Positions 1 to 7,357 of a stretch of DNA of 64,000 nt are shown here, in pieces. The translations under genes and the position numbers were made by a program. The stretch comes from Hasllibacter halocynthiae. Its GTDB lineage: Bacteria; Pseudomonadota; Alphaproteobacteria; Rhodobacterales; Rhodobacteraceae. How positions within the stretch are numbered: the first letter of the stretch is position 1; every line of letters begins with the position of its first letter. The stretch covers positions 558,001-622,000 of the forward strand of contig NZ_PVTT01000002.1 of NCBI RefSeq assembly GCF_003003095.1, in the 5' to 3' direction. Under the pieces are notes generated by a model, which was not told the DNA's origin, ran no database searches, and saw nothing but the letters and a program-made list of their open reading frames with translations.

Positions 1-319
1 CGTGCTCGGGCTCGTACCATAGGACGTCGCAGAGGACGGTCTCGTAGTTCTGCAGCGTCGGCGCGAAGAGAAGGCCGGGCGCGCTCGACACGATGTCGAC
101 CTGCAGCTTCAGCGAGGTCGTGACCATCAGCAGGATCGGCCCCAGCGCCATCATCACGAGAAGGGCGATGATCACGTAGAAGACCGGCCCCGCCTCGCGG
201 CGCCGGCGGCGGGGGGGGGCGACGGGGGCGTCCTCGGCCCTGACGGGAACGCCGGCAGGGGGCGCGGCAGGGGGCGCGGCGGGGCGCGCGCGGCCCGGGC
301 CGGTCGCCTGGTCGGTCAT
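1..319 (-). CDS. Carbohydrate ABC transporter permease, MalG/UgpE type (3' end outside window)
   Basis: Inner-membrane subunit of a sugar importer. Only the first 106 codons lie in the window. The start is ATG at 319-317, which overlaps the stop of the upstream permease in an ATGA junction. The N-terminus is a Pro/Ala/Arg-rich cytoplasmic leader of about 55 residues, unusually long for this family. The first membrane segment follows (VFYVIIALLVMMALGPI), then the periplasmic stretch with FAPTLQNY, a typical MalG-family sequence. The EAA loop that contacts the ATPase is beyond the window edge. It is the last visible gene of the operon ATPase-binding protein-MalF-like-MalG-like. The substrate cannot be told from the sequence. 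The family call is firm despite truncation. Confidence 0.85.
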   Translation of the reverse strand, partial: MTDQATGPGRARPAAPPAAPPAGVPVRAEDAPVAPPRRRRREAGPVFYVIIALLVMMALGPILLMVTTSLKLQVDIVSSAPGLLFAPTLQNYETVLCDVLWYEPEH

Positions 320-1245
320 GCCGCCTCTGCTTCCGCGGCGCGCGCCCGGACGCGCGCGTCCCGCCCCTCGCGCCACTTCCCGAAGAGGAACATCGCCACC
401 GTCAGCACGAGGACGATGAGCAGGAGGTAGATGGACATCGCCGCCCCGGTGCCGAGCTGCCGGAACTCGGCCACGGTGCGCTGGATGCGCAGGGACACGA
501 TCTCGGTCGAGAGGCCGGGCCCCCCGTTCGTCATCACGAGGATCACCTCCAGGACCTTGAACGCGTCGATGAGCCGCAGAAGCGCGGTGACGATCAGCAC
601 GGGCAGCATGAGCGGCAGCTTGATGTGCCAGACCTGCTGCCATTCGGACGCGCCGTCCACGCGCGCCGCCTCGAGGGCCGAGCGGGGCAGCGACTGCAGC
701 GCGGCGAGCGACAGGATGAAGACGAAGGGCGTCCACTGCCAGACGTCGGCGATGATGACGGAGGCCAGCGCCCAGTCAGGCGAGGAGAGCCAGGGGATCG
801 GCTCGAGCCCCCAGGACTCGAGGGTCCGGTTGAAGACGCCGACCGAGGGGTGGTACATGTAGCGCCAGATCAGGCCCACCACGATGGGCGCGATCATCAT
901 CGGCAGGATGAACACCGTCCGCAGCAGCGACATGCCCCGGATCTGCCGGTCGAGCAGCAGCGCGAGGCCCACGCCCAGCACCATCTCGATCGAGACGACG
1001 GCGGCGGCGAAGACCAGGGTCACGCGCACCGATTCCTGGAAGCTCGCGTCGCCGAGCAGCCCGACGTAGTTCCGCATCCCCACGAACTCGGCCTCGCCGA
1101 TGCGCTGGGACGGGGACCAGTCAAGGAAGCTCGCCCAGACCATGTAGCCGATCGGATAGAGCAGCCCCACCGCCAGCACGAGAAGCGCGGGCGCCACGAA
1201 GAGGTAGGGCGTCAGGCGGTTCGCGCGGCGGCGGGCGGTGGCCAT
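316..1245 (-). CDS. Carbohydrate ABC transporter permease, MalF/UgpA type
   Basis: First transmembrane subunit of the sugar importer. About 309 residues with six predicted membrane segments; the EAA loop is visible as SALEARVDGASEWQQVWHI-like sequence around residues 190-215 (EAARVDGASEWQQVW), the site that docks on the ATPase. I place the start at ATG 1245 (MATARRRANRL) because AAGGA lies 7-8 bases upstream; a longer frame to 1287 runs through a hairpin and has no ribosome site. It follows the binding-protein gene by 64 bases that contain a strong inverted repeat (1269-1300) and overlaps the next permease by 4 bases. Its partner ATPase is the gene at 2677-3735. Confidence 0.92.
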   Translation of the reverse strand: MATARRRANRLTPYLFVAPALLVLAVGLLYPIGYMVWASFLDWSPSQRIGEAEFVGMRNYVGLLGDASFQESVRVTLVFAAAVVSIEMVLGVGLALLLDRQIRGMSLLRTVFILPMMIAPIVVGLIWRYMYHPSVGVFNRTLESWGLEPIPWLSSPDWALASVIIADVWQWTPFVFILSLAALQSLPRSALEAARVDGASEWQQVWHIKLPLMLPVLIVTALLRLIDAFKVLEVILVMTNGGPGLSTEIVSLRIQRTVAEFRQLGTGAAMSIYLLLIVLVLTVAMFLFGKWREGRDARVRARAAEAEAA

Positions 1246-1268
1246 GAGGGGGTCCTTCGGCAGGGTGT

Positions 1269-1300
1269 GCGCCGGCCCGCCGCGCATGGCGGGCCGGCGC
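1269..1300 (-). terminator. GC-rich hairpin between binding-protein and permease genes
   Basis: Perfect 13-bp inverted repeat, arms GCGCCGGCCCGCC and GGCGGGCCGGCGC around a 6-base loop, 9 bases after the stop of the binding-protein gene. There is no T-run on the minus strand. In binding-protein-dependent operons such hairpins commonly stabilise the upstream mRNA or partly attenuate, giving more binding protein than permease. That role is inferred here. Confidence 0.6.
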
Positions 1301-1309
1301 GGGGGCGGA

Positions 1310-2647
1310 TCACTCGGCCGCGGCGTCCTGCCAGGTGTAGTACCCGGCCTCGCGCATGATCTCCTCCGTGCGCTCGGCCACGATGTCGAGCGCCTCCTGG
1401 ATCTCCATCTCGCCGGTCATCGCCATGTTCAGCGTGGTCCCGAGCTCGCTGTTGATCTCGCCCCAGGGCGGGATGATCGGGCGCCAGTCGGGATCGGCGT
1501 TCTCGAGCGCCTCGCCGAAGATGGCGAGGTGCGGATACTCGGCCAGCACCTCGGCGTCCTGGTGGGTGCTGATCCGCGACGGGTTGCCCCCGGCCAGCGC
1601 GATCAGCTTGTCCCCTTCCTTCGAGGTCAGCCACTGCATCAGCAGGAACGCGGCCTCGGGGTTCCGGGCGTTCCGCGGGATCGCGAGGCCGAAGCCCCCC
1701 GTCTGGGACGCGCACTCGACCGCGCAGGGATGGGGCACGAAGCCGACATTGCCCACGACCTGGGAGACTTCGGGGTCGTTCACCTCGCCGCCGATCGCGG
1801 TCGAGTCGAGGATCATCGCCGCCTCGCCCGTCAGGAAGGCGTTCTTGGCCTCGGCGTAGCCGAAGCTCGTGCCGCCCGCGGGCCCGCAGTCGAGGATGGT
1901 CTTCAGCGCCTCGGCGGCTTGGACCCCGGCCTCGTCGTTGACGATCACGTTCCAGTCGTCGTCGAAGATGCCGCCCCCGTAGGGGTTGAGGTGCAGAAGG
2001 AACGCGTGGCTGGTCTGGTGACCGGACTGCCCGCGCGAGGCGATGCCGGTCATCCCGGGCTCCAGCTCCTCGATGCGGCACGCGAGGTCGAGCATCTCCT
2101 CGTAGGTCTCGGGCGGCTCCAGCCCGTGCTCCTCGAAAATGTCGGTGCGGTAGGCCAGCACGCTGGTCTCGGCGCCGAAGGGGATGCCGAACTGCCCGCC
2201 GGTGCGACCGGCCAGATAGCCCCGGTCGCCCCCCGCGAAGCCGAGGTTCTCCATGTAGCCGGGGATCAGGTCGGCGCTGTCGTAGCCCGGATCGGCCAGG
2301 ACCGGGTCCATGAAGAACCGCGCCAGGGGCTCGATCTGGTCGGCATAGACGTAGTCGGCCTTCGAGAAGACGACGTAGCCGATCAGGTCGTAGTCGCCCT
2401 CGGGGCGGGTCAGCTCCAGCGTCTGGCGCTCGCGCATGGCGAGGTACTGCATCTGGTCGACCTCGACCTCGATTCCCGTCTGCTCGGTGAAGGTCGGCAG
2501 GACCTCCATCACGGCGTCGTAGTGCGGGTGCGCCGGGAACATGGCGACGACCGTCTGGCCGGCGTAGTCCTCGTAGGGCTGGGCGAGCGCCCCGCCGGCC
2601 ACGAGGGCCAGCGCGGCGGCGCCGGACGCCTTTCTTCCGAGTATCAT
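1310..2647 (-). CDS. Extracellular solute-binding protein, family 1 (sugar ABC importer)
   Basis: Periplasmic sugar receptor of the importer, about 445 residues. The start is set at ATG 2647 (MILGRKASGAAAL), preceded by GGGAGGAAG at good spacing; an in-frame ATG at 2680 lies inside the end of the ATPase gene. A Sec signal peptide is clear: positive n-region, Ala/Leu/Gly core, cleavage expected after ALA-Q near residue 22. The mature protein has the two-lobed type I binding-protein character, with DYDLIGYVVFSKADYVYA and the FGLAIPRNARNPEAAF region typical of family 1. Two cysteine pairs (around DLACRI/LDCGP and HPCAVECA) could form disulfides. It sits between the ATPase and permease genes. The ligand is unknown; a sugar or polyol is likely from the family. 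Confidence 0.92.
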   Translation of the reverse strand: MILGRKASGAAALALVAGGALAQPYEDYAGQTVVAMFPAHPHYDAVMEVLPTFTEQTGIEVEVDQMQYLAMRERQTLELTRPEGDYDLIGYVVFSKADYVYADQIEPLARFFMDPVLADPGYDSADLIPGYMENLGFAGGDRGYLAGRTGGQFGIPFGAETSVLAYRTDIFEEHGLEPPETYEEMLDLACRIEELEPGMTGIASRGQSGHQTSHAFLLHLNPYGGGIFDDDWNVIVNDEAGVQAAEALKTILDCGPAGGTSFGYAEAKNAFLTGEAAMILDSTAIGGEVNDPEVSQVVGNVGFVPHPCAVECASQTGGFGLAIPRNARNPEAAFLLMQWLTSKEGDKLIALAGGNPSRISTHQDAEVLAEYPHLAIFGEALENADPDWRPIIPPWGEINSELGTTLNMAMTGEMEIQEALDIVAERTEEIMREAGYYTWQDAAAE

Positions 2648-2676
2648 GGTTCTTCCTCCCTTGGAAGCGGGCCGCA

Positions 2677-3735
2677 TCACAGTGCGGCCTCGGTTTGCGG
2701 ATCGAACAGGTGGAGCTGATCCGGATCGACGCCGAGCTGCAGCGTCTCGCCCACCCGGACGGGGGCGGGCGTATCGACCTCGACCTGCACCCGGGCCGTG
2801 CCCAGGCGCCCCACGAGGACGGAAGTGGCGCCGAGATACTCGCTGATCTCGACGCGGAAGGGGATGTCGCCGTCCGCCGCACGCCGGAAGGCGCTGGGGC
2901 GCAGGCCCACGGTCACGGCGCCGGACGGCGCGGCGCCGCCCGCCCGCCCGGGGCCGAGAGGCAGGGCGAACCCCTCGCCGACCACGCGCCCCTCCTCGAT
3001 GCGGCCGGGCAGGAAGTTCATCGGCGGACTACCGATGAAACCCGCCACGAAGAGGTTGCGCGGCCTGCGGAACAGCTCCTCGGGGGTGCCGACCTGCATG
3101 ATCCGGCCCGCGCGCATGACCACGATCCGGTCGCCAAGGGTCATCGCCTCGACCTGGTCGTGGGTGACGTAGATCATGTTCTTCTCGACCCTCTGGCGCG
3201 TCTCGGCCAGCTCGGCGCGCATCTGCCCGCGAAGCTTGGCGTCGAGGTTCGACAAGGGCTCGTCGAAGAGGAAGGTCGAGGCGTCGCGCACCAGGGCGCG
3301 CCCCATCGCGACGCGCTGGCGCTGCCCCCCCGACAGGGCGGCGGGCTTGCGGCCGAGATAGTCGGTCAGCCCCAGCACCTCGGCCACGTCGCGCACGCGG
3401 CGGTCGATCTCGGCCTTGTCCATCCGCTGGAGGCGCAGCGCGAAGGACATGTTCCGCGCCACGTTCATGTGCGGGTAGAGCGCGTAGTCTTGGAAGACCA
3501 TCGCCAAGTCCCGCTCCTTGGGGTCGAGGTCGGTGACGTCGCGCCCGCCGATCAGGATGCGGCCGTCCGTCACGTCCTCCAGCCCCGCGATCATCCGCAG
3601 CGTGGTCGACTTGCCGCAGCCCGAGGGGCCGACGAGGACGGTGAACTCGCCGTCCTCCATCGTCAGGTCGAGCCCTTCCATGACGGTCGCCCCGCCATAG
3701 TCCTTGCGCAGGTTCTCCAGCTCGATGACCGGCAT
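2677..3735 (-). CDS. ABC transporter ATP-binding protein, MalK/UgpC type
   Basis: Cytoplasmic ATPase that drives the sugar importer, 352 residues. Walker A GPSGCGKST at 36-44, Q-loop Gln82, signature LSGGQRQR at 134-141, Walker B FLFDEP at 155-160, switch His192, then a C-terminal regulatory (TOBE/OB-like) domain from about 235 on, as in MalK/UgpC. The start is ATG 3735 (MPVIELENLRKDYGG), the normal family N-terminus; reading further upstream gives only non-homologous sequence. First gene of the minus-strand operon, 111 bases from the divergent GntR gene. MalK-type ATPases can serve several permease pairs, so it may also energise the ATPase-less importer at 13.5-16.6 kb (inference). Confidence 0.95.
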   Translation of the reverse strand: MPVIELENLRKDYGGATVMEGLDLTMEDGEFTVLVGPSGCGKSTTLRMIAGLEDVTDGRILIGGRDVTDLDPKERDLAMVFQDYALYPHMNVARNMSFALRLQRMDKAEIDRRVRDVAEVLGLTDYLGRKPAALSGGQRQRVAMGRALVRDASTFLFDEPLSNLDAKLRGQMRAELAETRQRVEKNMIYVTHDQVEAMTLGDRIVVMRAGRIMQVGTPEELFRRPRNLFVAGFIGSPPMNFLPGRIEEGRVVGEGFALPLGPGRAGGAAPSGAVTVGLRPSAFRRAADGDIPFRVEISEYLGATSVLVGRLGTARVQVEVDTPAPVRVGETLQLGVDPDQLHLFDPQTEAAL

Positions 3736-3772
3736 GTCCCTCACCCCTTGGCCGCGGCAACACTTGCCCTTC

Positions 3773-3782
3773 TTGTATGCAA
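3773..3782. promoter_or_regulatory. Putative GntR operator in the divergent promoter
   Basis: TTGTATGCAA, one base off the perfect palindrome TTGTATACAA that many FadR/VanR-type GntR regulators recognise. It lies in the unusually AT-rich 111-base gap between the importer operon and the GntR gene, 38 bases from the importer's ATG. A related perfect palindrome occurs at 4529-4540. Regulation is inferred. Confidence 0.45.
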
Positions 3783-3846
3783 TATCAAGGCGGATTATGC
3801 AGTGCGCAGGTTTGCAGCCGGGACGGCGCCGGCTGGAGGGGCTCGG

Positions 3847-4506
3847 ATGGACGAGGACGATGGCACGCATGTAGCGCGCGGCGGCACCGGGGCCAGGATC
3901 GCCGCGACGCTGACCGAGGACATCGCCGCGGGCCTCCTCGCCCCGGGCGAGCGGCTGGACGAGACCCGGGTCGCGGAGCGGTTCGGCACCTCGCGCACGC
4001 CCGTCCGCGAGGCCTTGGCGAGCCTCGCCGCCCAAGGCATCCTCGTGTCCGAGCCGAGGCGCGGGGTTCGGGTGGCCAGCTACACGCGCGAGCAGCTCGC
4101 TCACATGTTCGAGACCATGCAGGAGCTCGAGGCCGTCTGCGCCAAGCTGGCCGCGCAGCGCCTGACGCTCCTCTCCCGCGGCGCGCTGGAAGCCGCGCAG
4201 GCCGAATGCCGCGCCGCGGCCGAGGCGGGAGACGTCTCCCGCTACCTTCCTGCGAACGAGGCGTTCCACCAGGCGATCTACGCGGCCACGCAGAACCCTT
4301 ACATGGCGGACCTCGCCAGCGACTTCCGGCGCCGCACCGGGCCGTTCCGGGCGCGCAGGTTCGTCACCAAGGACGATCTGCTGGCCTCCACGGCCGGCCA
4401 CGACGCCCTCCTCTCGGTGATCCGGGGCGGCGACGCGGAGCGTGCCGAAGGCGACATGCGGGCGCACATGGCCGAATCCTACATTCGCGCGCTCTCCCTC
4501 TCCTGA
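3847..4506 (+). CDS. GntR-family transcriptional regulator, FCD-type effector domain
   Basis: DNA-binding regulator of 219 residues. The N-terminal winged helix spans about residues 15-80, with LAPGERLDETRVAERFGTSRTPVREAL containing the GntR recognition helix (RTPVREAL). The C-terminal all-helical FCD domain has the expected metal/ligand-binding pattern, with Asp and His residues such as NEAFHQAIY and AGHDALL. ATG 3847 is preceded by GGAGGGG. It is divergent from the sugar-importer operon and starts a plus-strand series with the hydrolase, HAD, aldolase and kinase genes, so it is the natural candidate regulator of both directions. The inducer is unknown. Confidence 0.92.
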   Translation: MDEDDGTHVARGGTGARIAATLTEDIAAGLLAPGERLDETRVAERFGTSRTPVREALASLAAQGILVSEPRRGVRVASYTREQLAHMFETMQELEAVCAKLAAQRLTLLSRGALEAAQAECRAAAEAGDVSRYLPANEAFHQAIYAATQNPYMADLASDFRRRTGPFRARRFVTKDDLLASTAGHDALLSVIRGGDAERAEGDMRAHMAESYIRALSLS

Positions 4507-4528
4507 TCGCGGTGGACAGACAGGCGCC

Positions 4529-4540
4529 CTTGTGCACAAG
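4529..4540. promoter_or_regulatory. 12-bp palindrome upstream of the MBL-fold gene, putative GntR operator
   Basis: CTTGTGCACAAG, a perfect 12-bp palindrome 27 bases before the ATG of the MBL hydrolase gene. It shares the TTGT-NN-(A/G)CAA form with the site at 3773-3782, suggesting one regulator binds both. Confidence 0.45.
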
Positions 4541-4567
4541 AATGGCGGACACCGACAGGAGGGGCCG

Positions 4568-5500
4568 ATGGGCGTCCAGGAAACCAGGATCTACCCGATC
4601 AACACCGGCTGGCTCGAGGCCGACCTCGGCACCTACATCTTCTGGAAGGGCCCGGCGGGGCAGAAGATCTGGAACCCGGTGTTCTGCCACTACGTCGACA
4701 CGGGCGAGCACAAGATCCTGATCGACACCGGCCTCTGCGACGAGGAGCGGGCGACCCGCTACCACCACAAGTGCGACAAGCGCGGCTGCCTCGAGGTCCA
4801 CGAGCACCTCCAGCAGAAGCTCGGCGTCGACCCGGGCGAGATCGACGCCATCGTCTTCACCCACCTGCACTGGGACCACGTGCAGAACATGAAGCGCTTC
4901 CCGAACGCCCGCTACATCGCCCCCAAGGCCGAGATCGAGATGGCCTACAACCCCCTGCCCCTCTACTACCGCACCTACGAGAGCGGCGTCCTGGGCATCG
5001 AGCCCGCCTATGCCGGCTGCGCCTTCGAGGCCGTCGAGGACGAGTGCGAGGTCCTGCCGGGCATCACCATGTTCCACACCCCTGGCCACAGCGTCGGCCA
5101 CATGGCCGTGACGGTGGCCACTGCCATGGGCGACATCGTGATCGCCGGCGACGCCATCTTCCAGGAGCGCAACCTCGAGCCGAACCCCGACGAGGGCTGG
5201 CGTCACTGGGTGCCCGCGCGCTTCGTCGACAGCTATCAGGGATGGAAGTCGGTGGAGGAGATCGACAAGCGCGCCGACTACGTGCTCGCCTGCCACGACA
5301 AGGTTGCCAACGAGCGTTCGGACGTCTTCCCCTACGAGGGGATGCCGATCCGCAGGCGCCGCCAGCCGATCCCGGGGTATCGCTTCTACTTCGGGGACAT
5401 GCCCCCGGGCGCCGCCCAAAAGGCCGCCCCCGCCATGAGCCGGGACGAGGCCGACGCCTACATCGCCTCGCTGGATGCGCCGAGGGCCGACCCGGAATGA
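4568..5500 (+). CDS. MBL-fold metallohydrolase, N-acyl-homoserine-lactonase-like
   Basis: Zinc hydrolase of the metallo-beta-lactamase fold, 310 residues, cytoplasmic (no signal peptide). The metal motif HxHxDH is THLHWDH (His99, His101, Asp103, His104). Further ligands are His174 (TPGHSVGH), Asp195 (AGDAIF) and His243 (ACHDK). The pattern and length fit the lactonase branch (AiiA/AttM/BlcC relatives), which opens lactones such as homoserine or butyrolactones; substrate is not proven, and sugar lactones would fit the catabolic context. ATG 4568 is chosen because AGGAGGGG precedes it. It lies 61 bases after the GntR gene and 52 before the HAD gene, with a palindromic operator candidate upstream. 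Confidence 0.88.
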   Translation: MGVQETRIYPINTGWLEADLGTYIFWKGPAGQKIWNPVFCHYVDTGEHKILIDTGLCDEERATRYHHKCDKRGCLEVHEHLQQKLGVDPGEIDAIVFTHLHWDHVQNMKRFPNARYIAPKAEIEMAYNPLPLYYRTYESGVLGIEPAYAGCAFEAVEDECEVLPGITMFHTPGHSVGHMAVTVATAMGDIVIAGDAIFQERNLEPNPDEGWRHWVPARFVDSYQGWKSVEEIDKRADYVLACHDKVANERSDVFPYEGMPIRRRRQPIPGYRFYFGDMPPGAAQKAAPAMSRDEADAYIASLDAPRADPE

Positions 5501-5552
5501 CCCTCCGGGGGCGGTGGGCGGCGCCTTCCGGCCGCGCCCGCGGGGCCGCGCC

Positions 5553-6386
5553 ATGCGCCTGATCGCCTCGCTCGCCGAGGTGGCGGCGCGATACGACGCG
5601 GTGGTCCTCGACCAATGGGGCGTCCTGCACGACGGCGCCGCCCCCTACCCTTCCGCACCATGGGCGATGAGGGCGTTGGCCGGGCCGACCCGCCTCGCGG
5701 TCCTCTCCAACTCCGGCAAGCGGGCGGCGGTGAACCGCGCGCGCATCCGCGACCTCGGCCTGCCAGACCTCGCCGAGGTCGTGATGACCTCGGGCGAGGC
5801 GCTCTGGCGCGACTTGGCCGAGGGCCGGATCCCCGCGCGCCGACCCTACCCCGTCGCCGACCGGCGCGAGAACGCGGACATATGGGCCAAGGGGCTGGAT
5901 CTGGTGCTGGCCCACGCCCCCGGGGAAGCCGACGCGATCCTCGTCATGGGCCTCGACGAGGCCCGCGTGGACGAGGCCCGCGCGGCGATCGCCGAAGGGG
6001 TCCGGCGCGGCCTGCCGATCCTCTGCTCGAACCCGGACCGGGGCAGCCCGCGCACGGGGGGGCGGACCGCCCTCGCCCCCGGCACGCTCGCGGCCGAGGC
6101 CGAGGCGGCGGGCGCGGCCGTCACCTGGTACGGCAAGCCCTACCGCCCGGTCTTCGAGGCCACGCGCCGCGCGCTCGACCTTCCCTCGGGCGCGCGCCTC
6201 CTGATGGTCGGCGACAGCCCTGCCCATGACGTCGCGGGGGCCAAGGGGGCGGGCTGGGACGCCGCCCTGATCGCCGGGGGCCTCCACGCCGCGCGGCTCT
6301 CGGGGCGGGGGGTTCGCGCGGCCCGCACGCTCTGCGCCGAGGAGGGCGCGCCCGAGCCCGATTACCTCCTCGAGGCGCTGGCGTGA
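5553..6386 (+). CDS. HAD-superfamily hydrolase, TIGR01459/NagD-like
   Basis: Probable phosphatase of the HAD fold, 277 residues. Motif I reads DQWGVLHDG: the nucleophile Asp is present but the usual second Asp is Trp, as is normal for the TIGR01459 family. Motif II is LSNSGKR, the later Lys lies in WYGKPYRPV, and motif III is MVGDSPAHDVAGAK. A NagD-type C2 cap separates them. ATG 5553 gives the family N-terminus (MRLIASLAEVAARYDAVVLDQ); an upstream in-frame ATG at 5475 overlaps the preceding gene. It ends in a GTGA overlap with the aldolase gene, so the two are translated together. A role in removing phosphate from sugar phosphates is inferred from neighbours. Confidence 0.85.
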   Translation: MRLIASLAEVAARYDAVVLDQWGVLHDGAAPYPSAPWAMRALAGPTRLAVLSNSGKRAAVNRARIRDLGLPDLAEVVMTSGEALWRDLAEGRIPARRPYPVADRRENADIWAKGLDLVLAHAPGEADAILVMGLDEARVDEARAAIAEGVRRGLPILCSNPDRGSPRTGGRTALAPGTLAAEAEAAGAAVTWYGKPYRPVFEATRRALDLPSGARLLMVGDSPAHDVAGAKGAGWDAALIAGGLHAARLSGRGVRAARTLCAEEGAPEPDYLLEALA

Positions 6387-7357
6387 GCGAGAGGGACGCG
6401 CTCCGCCGCCTCGCCGCCCGGATCGGGGCGGACCCGCTGCAGATCCAGGGGCCCGGGGGGAACGTGTCGCTGAAGGAAGGCGGGCGGCTGATCGTGAAGG
6501 CGAGCGGGACCCGCCTCGCCGACGCGCTCGGCCGCGACGTCTTCGCCGAACTCGATCGCAAGGCCGTCCTCGACGCCTATCGCGCCGGCGCCGACATCGT
6601 CTCGGACGGCCCCCGCCCCAGCATCGAGACGAGCTTCCACGCCCTGATCCCGCACCAGGTCGTGATCCACACCCATTCGGTGAACGCCCTCGCGCACCTG
6701 ATCTGCTCGGAGGGCCGCGCGAAGGCGCTGCAGAAGACCGCCCATCTCGGCGCGGCGCTCGTCCCCTACGCGATGCCCGGCCTTCCGCTGACGGCCGCCA
6801 TCGAGGCGGCGGGCGCGGGCGCCTCGGTCCACCTTCTGTCGAACCACGGGCTCGTCGTCGGCGCGGACACGGTCGCCGGTGCCGCCCGCCTCCTCGCGGC
6901 GGTGGAGCGGGCCCTTCGGATCGCCCCGGCCCCCGCGGCGACCATCGACCCGGACGACGACCCGTCGCCGGCCTGCGCCGCGGGCTGGCGCCGCCGCGCG
7001 TCCGCCCTGGCCGCGCCCCTCGCCCGCGCGCGGGCCGCCGCCGGGGCCTACTGGCCCGACGCGGCCGTCTTCCTCGGTCCCCGCGTCGACGCGACCAGCC
7101 GCCCCGCCCGCGTCGATGCGGGCGGCGGGCTGATCGAAGCGGGCGCCCCACAGGCTGCCGGGGAGATGCTGGACTGCCTCGGCGCCGTCCTCGCCCGCGT
7201 GCCGGAGGGCTGGACGCCCGCGCCTCTTCCCGAGGCGAAGGTCGCCCGCCTCCGAGACTGGGAAGCCGAGGCCTTCCGCCGCAAGCGGGACGGGACGGAC
7301 CCAGGCGCGGACATGGGAGCGGCCCGGACATCGGACGGAGGGGCCGGCGGGGCATGA
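6383..7357 (+). CDS. Class II aldolase/adducin-family protein
   Basis: Zn-dependent aldolase-type enzyme, 324 residues. Metal and catalytic residues are in place: Glu82 (IETSFH), His96 and His98 (IHTHSVN) and His155 (SNHGLVV), matching the Glu/His/His/His set of L-fuculose-1-phosphate aldolase. The phosphate-binding GGNVSLK and KASGTRL motifs lie at 25-45. It is longer than FucA (about 215) by a roughly 100-residue C-terminal extension with few recognisable features. GTG 6383 is fixed by the 4-base overlap with the HAD gene, and it overlaps the FGGY kinase by 4 bases. The likely reaction is retro-aldol cleavage of a phosphorylated ketose or related acid; the precise substrate cannot be named. 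Confidence 0.85.
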   Translation: MSERDALRRLAARIGADPLQIQGPGGNVSLKEGGRLIVKASGTRLADALGRDVFAELDRKAVLDAYRAGADIVSDGPRPSIETSFHALIPHQVVIHTHSVNALAHLICSEGRAKALQKTAHLGAALVPYAMPGLPLTAAIEAAGAGASVHLLSNHGLVVGADTVAGAARLLAAVERALRIAPAPAATIDPDDDPSPACAAGWRRRASALAAPLARARAAAGAYWPDAAVFLGPRVDATSRPARVDAGGGLIEAGAPQAAGEMLDCLGAVLARVPEGWTPAPLPEAKVARLRDWEAEAFRRKRDGTDPGADMGAARTSDGGAGGA

